Assembly: GCA_004556165.1 (NCBI GenBank)
Contig: SFIR01000024.1
Coordinates: 1-20,775, forward strand
Origin: Clostridiales bacterium
GTDB taxonomy: Bacteria > Bacillota > Clostridia > Christensenellales > CAG-138
Length of the DNA stretch: 20,775 bases
Direction: 5' to 3'
Shown here: one piece after another, positions 8,020 through 15,950 of the stretch
Layout of the letters: the number at the start of each line of letters is the position of its first letter
Position numbering within the stretch: the first letter of the stretch is position 1
Made by a program: the position numbers and the translations under genes
Notes under the pieces: generated by a model
Databases searched by the model: none
Seen by the model: the letters and a program-made list of their open reading frames with translations, nothing else
What the model was told of the DNA's origin: nothing

Positions 8020-9426
8020 TTAAATTATGAACCTTTCATTCTTTTTGCCCGCTTTTTGAAGCTCGGCGAGCTTATCTTCGTAGCCCTTTTTGCCGAGGAG
8101 CGCATAGGTCGCGTTCTTGCCCTCTTCGACCCCGGGCTGGTCAAACGCATCAATGCCGAGCAGCTCACCTGCGAATGCCGTCTGCATTTCAAAGAGCATG
8201 AGAAGCTCACCGACGGTAAATTCGTTGACTTCGGGAACGATTATGGTCTTATTCATGTGTCCGCTGACGGTCACGGCATGCTCCGTTGCGCGGCATTCCG
8301 CAGAAATGAGTTCATTCAGCGTATGCCCCGAGAGGAATGCGACATTCGGGATATCGTCATAGGCATGAGGAATAGCATATTCCGTCCTGTACTTCTCGAC
8401 ACGGATAAATGTGATGGTCTTATCGAAGGGACCGTCGGTGTAGAGCTGTACCTGCGAATGCTGATCGGTGACGCCGAGCGCTTTGACGGGGGTCTGACCC
8501 ACGCGCACAAGCTTGCCGTCAACGGTCTTTTTCTTGCCGAGGGATTCCGCCCAGAGCTGAGCATACCAATCCGCCATGTATTTCAGGCTGTCCGCATAGG
8601 GCATGAGGACGGAGATATTCGCTCCCTTCTCCATTGCGAGCACTTCGAGCGCAGCGCTTACGAGCGCGGGATTTTTAAGGACATCCTCATTTGAGCAAAG
8701 CCCATCCATGAACTCCGCACCGTCCAGAAGCTTCCCGATATCCGCTCCGCATACGGCAGCGGCAACGAGCCCGACCGGGCAGAGCTCGGAGAACCTTCCG
8801 CCGACGCCGTCCGGCACGATAAAGGTCCTGAGATTGTATTTTTCGGCAATGCCGATGAGATTGCCCTTGCTGCTGTCGGTCGTGGCAATGATATGATCCT
8901 TCAGCCCCTCCTCGCCGTAACGGTCAAGAAGCAGCCTTGTGACGATGAGAAGCTGGCTCATCGTTTCGCCGGTGCTGCCGGATTTTGTGATGACATTGAA
9001 TACGGTCTTATCGAGATCAATGATGTCAAGAAGAGCCGCCATGCGCTCGGGATCGACATTATCCTCAACGTAGAATTTGGGACCATTCCTCTTTTCGCGC
9101 GGAAGCTCGTTATAGTGCTGATGGCGGAGCGCCTGATGCACCGCCGCAGGGCCGAGCGCGCTGCCGCCTATGCCGAGAACAACGAAATATTCCGCACTCT
9201 CGCGTACCCACGCGGCGGTCTCGTTTATCCTCTCAATATTCTTGCGTTCGGTTATGTAAAGCTCGCGCCAACGGAGCTTATCCCGCTTTGAATTGACCCT
9301 TTCGAGCGCAGAGAAAAGCTCACCCTTCATAGCAAGGAGCTTTTCCTCCTCGATTCCGTTCTCGCCGACGGCGGAGGTGAGCATATTATTATAATCAATT
9401 TTTATTCTGAGATCTTCGTTTTTCAT
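8020..9426 (-). CDS. pgi: Glucose-6-phosphate isomerase
   Basis: The 468-residue product interconverts glucose 6-phosphate and fructose 6-phosphate in glycolysis and gluconeogenesis. Motifs: GIGGSALG (about 85-92), the sugar-phosphate serine region KSGST (148-152), the family signature VGGRFSE with catalytic Glu214, and the DQHSQVQLYTDGP segment. Its length is that of the shorter Bacillota form rather than the roughly 550 residues of enterobacterial Pgi. The frame is open further upstream (to 9564), but the promoter and a GGAGG site lie inside that extension, so the ATG at 9426 is the start; GGAGG is 12 nt away, slightly long. It is the first gene of the pgi-rodA-clp-glycerate kinase operon. 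Confidence 0.96.
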   Translation of the reverse strand: MKNEDLRIKIDYNNMLTSAVGENGIEEEKLLAMKGELFSALERVNSKRDKLRWRELYITERKNIERINETAAWVRESAEYFVVLGIGGSALGPAAVHQALRHQHYNELPREKRNGPKFYVEDNVDPERMAALLDIIDLDKTVFNVITKSGSTGETMSQLLIVTRLLLDRYGEEGLKDHIIATTDSSKGNLIGIAEKYNLRTFIVPDGVGGRFSELCPVGLVAAAVCGADIGKLLDGAEFMDGLCSNEDVLKNPALVSAALEVLAMEKGANISVLMPYADSLKYMADWYAQLWAESLGKKKTVDGKLVRVGQTPVKALGVTDQHSQVQLYTDGPFDKTITFIRVEKYRTEYAIPHAYDDIPNVAFLSGHTLNELISAECRATEHAVTVSGHMNKTIIVPEVNEFTVGELLMLFEMQTAFAGELLGIDAFDQPGVEEGKNATYALLGKKGYEDKLAELQKAGKKNERFII

Positions 9427-9471
9427 ATTCTTTAAGAACCTCCGTATTATTTTACCGTATGTTCCAACATT

Positions 9472-9500
9472 ATTATAACACATGATCGGCTGAAAATGAA
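9472..9500 (-). promoter_or_regulatory. Promoter of the pgi operon
   Basis: The minus strand has a perfect TATAAT (9477-9472) preceded by TG at the extended -10 position (TGTTATAAT). A weak -35 candidate, TTCATT (9500-9495), lies 17 nt upstream. A start near 9465 would give a leader of about 39 nt containing the GGAGG of pgi. The extended -10 compensates for the poor -35. Confidence 0.7.
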
Positions 9501-9562
9501 GCGGAATTATTGTAATACGGGCGATTATTCGCGGCTGAATAAGCATATTTTTGATTTCGGGC

Positions 9563-9601
9563 AAAAAAACAACGGCAGGGGGTGAATAATGCCCTCTGCC
9601 G
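9563..9601 (-). terminator. Rho-independent terminator after the HIT gene
   Basis: Read on the minus strand, CGGCAGAGGG pairs with CCCCCTGCCG (one A-C mismatch) across a loop of about 9 nt and is followed by TTGTTTTTTT. It ends the prmA-rsmE-mtaB-HIT operon and isolates the pgi promoter just downstream. Confidence 0.88.
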
Positions 9602-9619
9602 CCGTATTCGCTTTTTTCA

Positions 9620-9955
9620 TCAGCCCGGAGGCCACTGCATGCTGCGTCCGCCGAGGATGTGGAAATGCAGGTGCTTGACGCTCTGCTGTCCGTCCCTGCC
9701 GGTATTGATGACGACGCGGAAGCCGTTTTCGGCGATGCCGAGATCGACTGCCAGCTTTTTAACGACCGTCTTCATATGCGCGAAGGTCTTTTCATCCACC
9801 TCCAATATGCTGTCGAAATGCTCCTTCGGAATGAGCAGCACATGTACGGGCGCCTGCGGTTCAATATCCCTGAAGGCAAGGACGGTATCATCCTCATAGA
9901 CCTTGCTCGACGGTATCTCTCCGCGGACAATCTTGCAGAATAAGCAATTATCCAT
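9620..9955 (-). CDS. HIT-family (histidine triad) nucleotide-binding hydrolase
   Basis: The 111-residue product has the normal length for a HINT-type HIT protein. It begins with C-L-F-C-K-I-V-x-G-E-I-P, the usual HINT opening with two cysteines, and carries the histidine triad HLHFHILGG near the C-terminus. The family hydrolyses purine nucleoside phosphoramidates or acyl-adenylates through the middle histidine; the physiological substrate in bacteria is uncertain. AAAGGAG lies 6 nt before the ATG and overlaps the region of the mtaB stop (12 nt gap). Last gene of the prmA operon, closed by a clear terminator. Confidence 0.95.
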   Translation of the reverse strand: MDNCLFCKIVRGEIPSSKVYEDDTVLAFRDIEPQAPVHVLLIPKEHFDSILEVDEKTFAHMKTVVKKLAVDLGIAENGFRVVINTGRDGQQSVKHLHFHILGGRSMQWPPG

Positions 9956-9967
9956 TTTCTTCTCCTT

Positions 9968-11284
9968 TCACTCATTTATTTTATTTCCCAAAAGCCTGAT
10001 CTCGCCGTCCTTCTGAACGGAAACGGAATCTATCAGTACATTTACAAAGGTATTCTCCTCCTCATGGCTTCCGATGACGACCTTGGCATAGGTATCGGTG
10101 CAGCCGAGAGCCTTACCGCCCTCATTTTCTTCGATGAGCACGGAAACGGTACTGCCTATATAGGTTTTGAGGAATCTCATTTCAAGCTCGCGGCCTTTTT
10201 CGATGAGCTCCTTCGCTCTTTCGCTCTTGACGGCGTTTGTCAGCTGACCGCTCATCCCATCCGCCTTGGTGCCGCTCCGCCTCGAATACGGGAAGATATG
10301 CACCTTGCTGAACCCGACCTTTTCCATAAACGCAAGGGTCTCGCGGTGTTCCTCCTCGGTTTCACCCGGAAAGCCTGCGATGATGTCCGTTGTGAGAGCA
10401 AGACCTTCCCCGAAGGCAGTACGGAGCTTGACCGTCAGGGCATAGAACTGCTCGGCGGTATAGCCGCGCTTCATTCTGTCAAGGACGGTGGTTGAACCGC
10501 TCTGGAGCGCAAGGTGGAACTGCCTGCATATCCTTTCGTTTGCGGCAAGGCCCGAAATTATTTCATCGCTCATCATATGCGGTTCGAGCGAACCGAAGCG
10601 TATGCGCTTGATATTTTCAAGGCCGTCAAAGCATTTAACGGCATCGAGGATATTGGTTCCGTCACCGAAATCCCTGCCGTAGCTCATGAGGTGAATGCCC
10701 GTGAGCACGACCTCGGCATAGCCCTCCTCATTCAGCTTTTCGGCTTCATTCCGCACGGATTCGAGCCTTCTTGACCGTATCGCGCCCCTTGCATAGGGTA
10801 TCGCGCAATAGGTGCAGAACATATTGCAGCCATCCTGAATCTTGAGATAAGCTCGCGTCCTGCCCTCACGGGTCGCCGAAAGCTCCTCAAACTCCCTTTC
10901 CCTCATCACATCACGGACGAGCACCTCCGCTTCGCCGTGTTCGTTTTCAAACAGTGCTGCGGCTATCTCGACAATCTTATTCTTATCTGCGCTGCCGAGC
11001 ACGGCATCGACCCCGGAAAGCCTTTTTGCTTCCTCTGGACTGCGCTGGGTAAAGCAGCCGCAGGCGATAAGCTTTGCATTTTCATTCAGGCGATGCGCCT
11101 TTGAGATCATCTGACGGGATTTCCTATCCGCAATATTCGTAACGGTGCAGGTATTTATAATGCAGAGATCGGAAACGGAAGGATCATCGGTCACTTCCCA
11201 GCCCGCTTCCCTAAGCAGCTCCGCCATTGCATCGCTCTCATATTGATTTACCCGGCAGCCGAGCGTAATAAAGCAGCAGCGCAT
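9968..11284 (-). CDS. mtaB: tRNA t6A37 methylthiotransferase MtaB
   Basis: The 438-residue product is a radical-SAM methylthiotransferase, the MtaB type that converts t6A37 to ms2t6A37 in tRNAs decoding ANN codons. Three parts are visible: an N-terminal cluster-binding domain opening with TLGCRVNQYESD, a radical-SAM core with the Cx3Cx2C motif in DGCNMFCTYC, and a C-terminal TRAM-like region from about residue 375. The TLGCRVNQ opening separates MtaB-type proteins from MiaB and RimO. The ATG at 11284 forms a TGATG overlap with the rsmE stop; a TTG one codon earlier is less likely. GGAGG lies 4 nt before the ATG. It sits in an operon with other translation-modifying enzymes. Confidence 0.93.
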   Translation of the reverse strand: MRCCFITLGCRVNQYESDAMAELLREAGWEVTDDPSVSDLCIINTCTVTNIADRKSRQMISKAHRLNENAKLIACGCFTQRSPEEAKRLSGVDAVLGSADKNKIVEIAAALFENEHGEAEVLVRDVMREREFEELSATREGRTRAYLKIQDGCNMFCTYCAIPYARGAIRSRRLESVRNEAEKLNEEGYAEVVLTGIHLMSYGRDFGDGTNILDAVKCFDGLENIKRIRFGSLEPHMMSDEIISGLAANERICRQFHLALQSGSTTVLDRMKRGYTAEQFYALTVKLRTAFGEGLALTTDIIAGFPGETEEEHRETLAFMEKVGFSKVHIFPYSRRSGTKADGMSGQLTNAVKSERAKELIEKGRELEMRFLKTYIGSTVSVLIEENEGGKALGCTDTYAKVVIGSHEEENTFVNVLIDSVSVQKDGEIRLLGNKINE

Positions 11285-12018
11285 CAATCCTCCAGCTCGT
11301 ACATGAGCATTGCGAGCATGGCCATGCCCGCGGTTTCCGTTCTGAGTATGCGCCTTCCGAGGCTTACGGAATACGCATTTTTATTGGCAGCAAGCAGAAA
11401 TTCCACCTCTGCCATTTCAAGCCCGCCCTCGGGGCCGATGAAGATACCGACCCTCTGCGGCTTTTCCGTTATTTTCTCGCGGAGCAGAGTCCGAAGGCTC
11501 AGCTCCTGTTCGTTTTCATAGGCGACTATCAGAAGGTCGAATCCCGAAAAATCGCAGCTCTGCAAGGCTTTCGGCGCTTTGACCTCAGGCGAAATGCCCC
11601 TGCCGCTCTGCTTAGACGCCTCCTGCGCAACGCGGTTATAGCGGATGAGCTTATTATCCTTTGCATCCGGCTTTACCACACAGCGCTTGCTGCTGACGAG
11701 CTGAATATCGTGGATGCCCAGCTCTACGCATTTCTGCACTATCGTTTCGGTCTTTCCGGATTTTGGGAGGCATTGGAAAAGCGTCACCTCAGTTGCCGGC
11801 TCCGCCATGCACTGCTCTTCGGCCGTTACCTTCAGTACGACCTTATCACGGGCGCAGCTTTCGATGCATGCACTGTATTCCGTGCCGTCACCTGATACGA
11901 GCAGAACCTCATCGCCGCATTTCATGCGGAGCACGGTCAGTATATGCCTTGCTTCCTCGCCCGAGAGGGTGAAGCTCTCTCCGACTATGGGTGTTGTTTC
12001 GGTAAAAAACCTCCGCAT
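11284..12018 (-). CDS. rsmE: 16S rRNA m3U1498 methyltransferase RsmE
   Basis: The 244-residue product is a SPOUT-fold methyltransferase that uses SAM to methylate N3 of U1498 in 16S rRNA. The N-terminal PUA-like domain includes the L-S-G-E-E-A-R-H-I-L-x-V-L-R segment, and the C-terminal trefoil-knot region has GPEGGLEMAEVEFL and LGRRILRTETA, both diagnostic. I chose the ATG at 12018 because AAGGA precedes it by 7 nt and MRRFF is a usual RsmE start; an in-frame ATG at 12060 lies inside prmA. The gene follows prmA by 11 nt, a very common arrangement in Bacillota, and overlaps mtaB. Confidence 0.95.
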   Translation of the reverse strand: MRRFFTETTPIVGESFTLSGEEARHILTVLRMKCGDEVLLVSGDGTEYSACIESCARDKVVLKVTAEEQCMAEPATEVTLFQCLPKSGKTETIVQKCVELGIHDIQLVSSKRCVVKPDAKDNKLIRYNRVAQEASKQSGRGISPEVKAPKALQSCDFSGFDLLIVAYENEQELSLRTLLREKITEKPQRVGIFIGPEGGLEMAEVEFLLAANKNAYSVSLGRRILRTETAGMAMLAMLMYELED

Positions 12019-12029
12019 ATGCTTTTCCT

Positions 12030-13001
12030 TTATGCTTTTTCGGCGAGCAGAGCGCGCCAATCCTCGCCCTCGCGCACTTCGATTATCTTCAATCCGTTTT
12101 CCCGAAGGGCTTCAGTGACCTCATCGAGCCTGTCATCAATAATGCCGGAGGCTATGAACATGCCGCCGTCCTTCATAAGCTGCGGCACTACCGGAGCGAA
12201 TGCGATTATGATATTTGCAACGATATTTGCCATGACTATATCGAATTTTTCGCCCGCAATATCCTTTTTAAACTCCGCATCGGTCAGAATATCGCCCGTG
12301 CGGATGAAGTATTTATCCATATCTATGCCGTTGAGAGCGGCATTCTCCCCGGCGACCTTGGCGGCGACGGGGTCAATATCTATGGCGTAGGTCTCCCTTG
12401 CGCCCATGAGCGAGGCGGCAATTGACAGTATGCCGCTGCCGCAGCCGAGATCCGCCACGCGCATATCGGGGGATATGAGCTTTTCGAGCAGCTCAAGGCA
12501 CATCCTCGTCGTATGATGAGTGCCGGAACCGAATGCCATACCCGGGTCTATGCGGAGCACCGCACCGGTGCTGCCCTCGGGGACTTCCTCCCATGAGGGG
12601 CATACGAGCAGCTTTTCGCCTATCTGCATGGGCTTAAAATACGCCTTCCAGTTATTCGCCCAGTCCTCCTCATCGACGATTCGGGTGCCGATTTCAAGGC
12701 TCCCCAAATCCATACCGAGCTCCGGTGCAATGGTTTTCATCTCGTCTATTGACTGACGTATTGCTGCTTCAACGCCCTCATTTTCGGGCAAAACGGGAAT
12801 GAACGCCTGTACCGCAGGCCGGCAGTTGAGCGCGGCTTCCTCGGCATAATCCCAATATTTTTCAACGGAATGAAGAATCTTATCCACCTCGTCATGACCC
12901 TGGATTATATTTACCTGAGTTATGCCGAGCATATCGAGCCTTGCAAGCACTATCTCAATGCCCTCTTCGCTCGTATTTATTGTGAGCTCCTGCCATTTCA
13001 T
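12030..13001 (-). CDS. prmA: Ribosomal protein L11 methyltransferase PrmA
   Basis: The 323-residue product trimethylates lysines and the N-terminus of ribosomal protein L11 using SAM. The N-terminal substrate-recognition part begins with the typical MKWQELTI opening. The C-terminal Rossmann methyltransferase domain has the SAM-binding motif VADLGCGSGILSIAA, preceded by the DPGMAFGSGTHHTT segment characteristic of PrmA, and later the N-I-V-A-N motif where related enzymes have NPPY. Start: GGAGG lies 8 nt before the ATG at 13001. It is the first gene of the prmA-rsmE-mtaB-HIT operon, with a promoter directly upstream. Confidence 0.95.
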   Translation of the reverse strand: MKWQELTINTSEEGIEIVLARLDMLGITQVNIIQGHDEVDKILHSVEKYWDYAEEAALNCRPAVQAFIPVLPENEGVEAAIRQSIDEMKTIAPELGMDLGSLEIGTRIVDEEDWANNWKAYFKPMQIGEKLLVCPSWEEVPEGSTGAVLRIDPGMAFGSGTHHTTRMCLELLEKLISPDMRVADLGCGSGILSIAASLMGARETYAIDIDPVAAKVAGENAALNGIDMDKYFIRTGDILTDAEFKKDIAGEKFDIVMANIVANIIIAFAPVVPQLMKDGGMFIASGIIDDRLDEVTEALRENGLKIIEVREGEDWRALLAEKA

Positions 13002-13030
13002 AGCTTTTCCTCCGAAATTTACTTGCTGAA

Positions 13031-13059
13031 ATTATAGCATCTATCGCTCATAAAGACAA
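13031..13059 (-). promoter_or_regulatory. Promoter of the prmA-rsmE-mtaB-HIT operon
   Basis: Minus strand TTGTCT (13059-13054), 17 nt spacer, TATAAT (13036-13031), with TG at the extended -10 position (TGCTATAAT). The -35 lies inside the 3' end of the Nudix-AlkD gene, whose stop is at 13041. The predicted leader is only about 25 nt and includes GGAGG. Confidence 0.75.
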
Positions 13060-14138
13060 GCTCCTATCCGATAGCCGCGCAGCTCGTCCTTTCTCTCCTC
13101 GCTGATGCGTCTTGACTCCACTGCCTTCTGTATCGCCTTATTATGTACCCATGCGCACAGCCTGCGGTTCTTGATGTATTCAAGGCTTTCAGCGTACCTA
13201 AGGCTCAGCGCCGTTGCGAAAAACCATGCCTGCATCATGCGCACATAGTATTCCTCGCTGCGAATATCGGCAACGCGGTCCGGTATGCTCGTATCGAAAT
13301 CATCCTTGAGAAAAAATTTCATCAGGATTCCGATTCCGTATCTTACCGAGTAGGTTTCGCCCGAGGATATGAGTTCATCCGCAAAGCTCAGCGTTTTCTT
13401 CTTATCCTTGCCGAGTGCTTTAAGCGAAAAGGTATCGCAGGTTGACCAGTTATCGACATAAGGCAAAAACTCCCTCATTAGCTCAATGCATTTATTCTGA
13501 TCCTTTTCCTCCCCTATCAGGTACGCATGGAGGTTGTTTTCCTCATAATACCTGTGCGGCAGGCTGTGAAGGAAGGCTTCGGCGGCTTCGGGGTCATGCT
13601 TCTTTAGCTGCTTTGCGTATTTCCGTATTTCAGGCATACGCACTCCGATTATATTCCTCCTCTCAAGATTCGGAAGGAGCTTTGAGGTAAAATCGCCGTA
13701 GGGTACATCCTGCATGCTGTACAGCCCTGCGGTCACCTTGCCGAGAGGGTCAACAATCATTTCGGCTGCAAGCCTGTCGGCAGGGCAGAGATCGAGCGAA
13801 AGCAGCTCCGTTTTATCAGCCCAGACAAGGTTCTGCTTCTCAAGCTCCATCGGTTCATCATCGGTCTCCGCAAGGAAGAAGCTCAAAAATACGCGGATAT
13901 CGCCGTAATCATGGTTCAGGCTTGTGAAAAAAACGGGATTTTTGAGTTCAATGCCCATTTCCTCACGGCATTCACGGATAAGAGCGGCTTCCGCCGTTTC
14001 ATCCTTTTCGAGCTTGCCGCCCGGGAATTCATACTGCAATGCCCTCGCCTTGCCGATGGGTCTTTGCGAGACGAGTATCCTGTCATTTTGGGTTATTATC
14101 GCAGCAGCAACGGGAATGGTTTTTCTTTCTGTTTCCAT
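13041..14138 (-). CDS. Nudix hydrolase fused to AlkD-like DNA alkylation repair domain
   Basis: The 365-residue product joins two repair activities. Residues 1-135 are a MutT/NudG-like Nudix hydrolase with a perfect Nudix box at 41-63 (G-x5-E-x7-R-E-C-R-E-E-M-G-I), expected to hydrolyse damaged or non-canonical nucleoside triphosphates. Residues about 150-365 are an AlkD-type HEAT-like helical domain; NWSTCD at 230-235 places Trp231 and Asp235 with the W-x3-D spacing of the AlkD active site, and a Trp occurs again at 305. AlkD proteins excise N3- and N7-alkylated purines without base flipping. The linker (about 135-150) has no strong candidate for an independent start. Its own promoter faces the divergent MGMT-like gene, and a GAGGTG-type ribosome site precedes the ATG. 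The fused function is inferred from the parts. Confidence 0.88.
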   Translation of the reverse strand: METERKTIPVAAAIITQNDRILVSQRPIGKARALQYEFPGGKLEKDETAEAALIRECREEMGIELKNPVFFTSLNHDYGDIRVFLSFFLAETDDEPMELEKQNLVWADKTELLSLDLCPADRLAAEMIVDPLGKVTAGLYSMQDVPYGDFTSKLLPNLERRNIIGVRMPEIRKYAKQLKKHDPEAAEAFLHSLPHRYYEENNLHAYLIGEEKDQNKCIELMREFLPYVDNWSTCDTFSLKALGKDKKKTLSFADELISSGETYSVRYGIGILMKFFLKDDFDTSIPDRVADIRSEEYYVRMMQAWFFATALSLRYAESLEYIKNRRLCAWVHNKAIQKAVESRRISEERKDELRGYRIGACLYER

Positions 14139-14167
14139 TTTTGCACCTCACCTGGACTTTTGGAAAG

Positions 14168-14196
14168 ATTATAACGCCGTCGGAGGGAAAAGGCAA
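14168..14196 (-). promoter_or_regulatory. Promoter of the Nudix-AlkD gene
   Basis: Minus strand TTGCCT (14196-14191), 17 nt spacer, perfect TATAAT (14173-14168). Expected start about 25 nt before the ATG at 14138. It lies back to back with the promoter of the MGMT-like gene in a 137-nt intergenic region, so a shared regulator is possible, although no clear operator was seen. Confidence 0.72.
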
Positions 14197-14218
14197 ACCC
14201 TCTTCCTTTCGTTTCCTA

Positions 14219-14247
14219 TGGAAAGCTGCGCTCCGATCTGCTATAAT
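14219..14247 (+). promoter_or_regulatory. Promoter of the MGMT-like gene
   Basis: Plus strand TGGAAA (14219-14224), 17 nt spacer, perfect TATAAT (14242-14247) with TG at the extended -10 position (TGCTATAAT). The start would be about 22 nt before the ATG at 14276. The -35 matches 4 of 6 consensus bases. Confidence 0.7.
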
Positions 14248-14275
14248 GCGAGCGGAAACAGGAGGCGATCGAGCT

Positions 14276-14635
14276 ATGTCGGTTTTTACAAGGATCTATG
14301 AAGTGGTGAAGCTGATACCGTGCGGGCATGTTGCCTCATACGGTCAGGTCGCCGCGCTCGCAGGCAATCCGCGTTGGTCAAGGGTCGTCGGCTATGCGCT
14401 GCATGTGAACCCCGAGCCGAACAGCATCCCCTGTTTCCGTGTCGTAACCAAGGACGGCAGGCCCTCGCGCGCATTTGCGTTCGGGGGAGAGAACAGGCAG
14501 ATAGAGCTGCTCCGAAACGAGGGGGTCGGCTTTATCGAAACCGAGGACGGGCCATGCGTGGATATGTCCCGTTATGCCTGGAGGCCGGACGGAGCCGAGC
14601 TTCTGAAAATCGAACAGGCTGTCAAGAGAGAATAA
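14276..14635 (+). CDS. MGMT-family (O6-alkylguanine transferase-like) DNA repair protein
   Basis: The 119-residue product is the DNA-binding/active-site domain of the Ogt/MGMT family without the N-terminal ribonuclease-like domain, the size of small MGMT-family and alkyltransferase-like (ATL) proteins. The helix-turn-helix region (G-H-V-A-S-Y-G-Q-V-A, then R-W-S-R-V-V-G-Y) carries the expected Tyr22 and Arg36. The active-site segment reads IPCFRVV: Cys53 is kept, but the following His of the PCHRV motif is Phe54. ATL proteins instead lose the Cys (usually Trp). It may therefore be a weak transferase or an alkyl-lesion sensor. GGAGG lies 10 nt before the ATG; longer upstream extension of the frame overlaps the promoter and is rejected. 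It is the only clear plus-strand gene, divergent from another alkylation-repair gene. Confidence 0.9.
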   Translation: MSVFTRIYEVVKLIPCGHVASYGQVAALAGNPRWSRVVGYALHVNPEPNSIPCFRVVTKDGRPSRAFAFGGENRQIELLRNEGVGFIETEDGPCVDMSRYAWRPDGAELLKIEQAVKRE

Positions 14636-14639
14636 TATC

Positions 14640-14670
14640 AAGCATCCGCCTGAAGCCCGGGCGGATGCTT
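14640..14670 (+). terminator. Terminator hairpin between convergent genes
   Basis: AAGCATCCGCC and GGCGGATGCTT pair perfectly over 11 bp around a 9-nt loop, 5 nt after the MGMT-like stop. The plus-strand tail is GGTTTTC and the minus-strand tail is weakly T-rich (TGATATTATT). Lying between converging genes, it may act in both directions. Confidence 0.75.
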
Positions 14671-14686
14671 GGTTTTCAGCGCATAT

Positions 14687-15940
14687 TCAGTTCAGGTGCA
14701 GTATTGACCGTATCAGCTCATTGACATCAATAAAATCTATTGTGCCGTCGCCGTTATAATCTGAAGCGATAAGGTTATTTCCGTCCAGCTCCATGAGCCC
14801 GAGGATATAGCGCATTATCCTGCTTACATCGGTGAAATCTATCACGCCGTCGCCGTTCGAATCACCCGGAAGCACCGTTCCGCCGCCCATGACTGCGGAA
14901 ATATCCACGTCATCAAGGTAAATGCCGTACTGGTCCGTAACGTCACAGTGGACAAAGGCAATGCTTATTCCCTCGTACCCGGCATATTCCGTCAGATCAT
15001 AGGTGAATTCATGCCAGTCCCCGTCCGACAGGGTGATTGAATCGAGCTGTGAGATGTATTCGATATCGAATCCGCCGTACAGCGTTTCATAGATCCTCAC
15101 CACGAACAGGTCGATATGCTCCGCGCAGTATTCATCATCCATCGAGCAGAGCCAGAAGCTCAGAGACGCGCTCTCAATCTCCTCTGGAATATCGAATTCC
15201 GGCGTGCAGGCCTGGTTGTCCGGAGTCAGCGGACCCGACCAGTCATCATATGAATAGGAGAAGATCGCGCCCGGGGCATCATGCCCATAGGATGCGCTCC
15301 ACTGCCAGTAATTGCCGTCACCGTCAAAATCGTCATTCCACCATTCCTCGGGGCTGACGGAAAAATCCTCATGGAACAATGTGAATTCCTCGCCGGGCAG
15401 GGGTGCGGGCGTGGGTGTGGGCGGTACGATTATCTCGCCCGTTACGGCAACGTTATCGAGATAGCCCCTGTCCGCTCCGCCGTCAACGGAAGCATCCTTG
15501 ACATATTCCCATGAGAGGGTATAGCTGCCGGGTTCGTCCGGAGTCCAAGTATAGTGCTGCCAGCCGAGGGGCGTATTTTCCTCCTCGCTCCGTATAAAAT
15601 CGACTATGCTGCCATCCACGCAGAAAGCAAGATAATCCCACATGCCGATCGTGGTCGAAGCTTCACAGTCCACATTCCAATCGAACTCAATGCTCTGCCC
15701 TGCCTCAACGGTCACGACCGCAGCTATAGCCGAAACGCTGCTCGCTACCCCGGCATTACCGCTCATTGCGGCAAGCCTTCCGTCCTCTTCAATGACCTCC
15801 CATGGATACGATGCATCATTTGTGAACGCTATGCTTCCGCCGTCCGCATTGAGCGCGGCATCAAGCTCGGTATCCGCCGCAGAAGCGAACGCAAGCGCGA
15901 AGCAGATAAAAATTGCCGGAATAAACCAAAGTTTTCTCAT
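14687..15940 (-). CDS. Secreted dockerin protein with two beta-sandwich (choice-of-anchor J-like) domains
   Basis: The 417-residue product has a signal peptide (cleavage probable near residue 21, A-F-A-S-A). A first domain (about 24-170) ends with D-R-G-Y-L-D-N-V-A-V-T-G. A Pro/Thr linker (172-181) leads to a second domain (about 184-348) with D-F-D-G-D-G-N-Y-W-Q-W and Y-L-D-D-V-D-I, resembling choice-of-anchor J/MAM-like carbohydrate-binding folds. A type I dockerin follows (358-417) with two calcium-binding repeats: GDSNGDGVIDFTDV and SDYNGDGTIDFIDV. Dockerins bind cohesins, so the protein probably attaches to a cell-surface or multi-enzyme scaffold; no cohesin or glycosidase is in the window. 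No catalytic domain is recognised. AAGGAG overlaps the preceding stop codon, 10 nt from that gene, so the two are co-transcribed. Confidence 0.85.
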   Translation of the reverse strand: MRKLWFIPAIFICFALAFASAADTELDAALNADGGSIAFTNDASYPWEVIEEDGRLAAMSGNAGVASSVSAIAAVVTVEAGQSIEFDWNVDCEASTTIGMWDYLAFCVDGSIVDFIRSEEENTPLGWQHYTWTPDEPGSYTLSWEYVKDASVDGGADRGYLDNVAVTGEIIVPPTPTPAPLPGEEFTLFHEDFSVSPEEWWNDDFDGDGNYWQWSASYGHDAPGAIFSYSYDDWSGPLTPDNQACTPEFDIPEEIESASLSFWLCSMDDEYCAEHIDLFVVRIYETLYGGFDIEYISQLDSITLSDGDWHEFTYDLTEYAGYEGISIAFVHCDVTDQYGIYLDDVDISAVMGGGTVLPGDSNGDGVIDFTDVSRIMRYILGLMELDGNNLIASDYNGDGTIDFIDVNELIRSILHLN

Positions 15941-15950
15941 ATTATCTCCT

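Noticed and set aside
9427..9564. N-terminal extension of Pgi by 46 residues
   Set aside because: The extension contains the extended -10 promoter and the GGAGG site, and does not resemble Pgi N-termini.
14039..14275. N-terminal extension of the MGMT-like protein by 79 residues
   Set aside because: It overlaps both divergent promoters and the start of the Nudix-AlkD gene, and a good ribosome binding site precedes the ATG at 14276.
14687..15940. A full cellulosome locus
   Set aside because: Only one dockerin protein is present; no cohesin, scaffoldin or glycoside hydrolase is seen, so the sequence does not support that claim.
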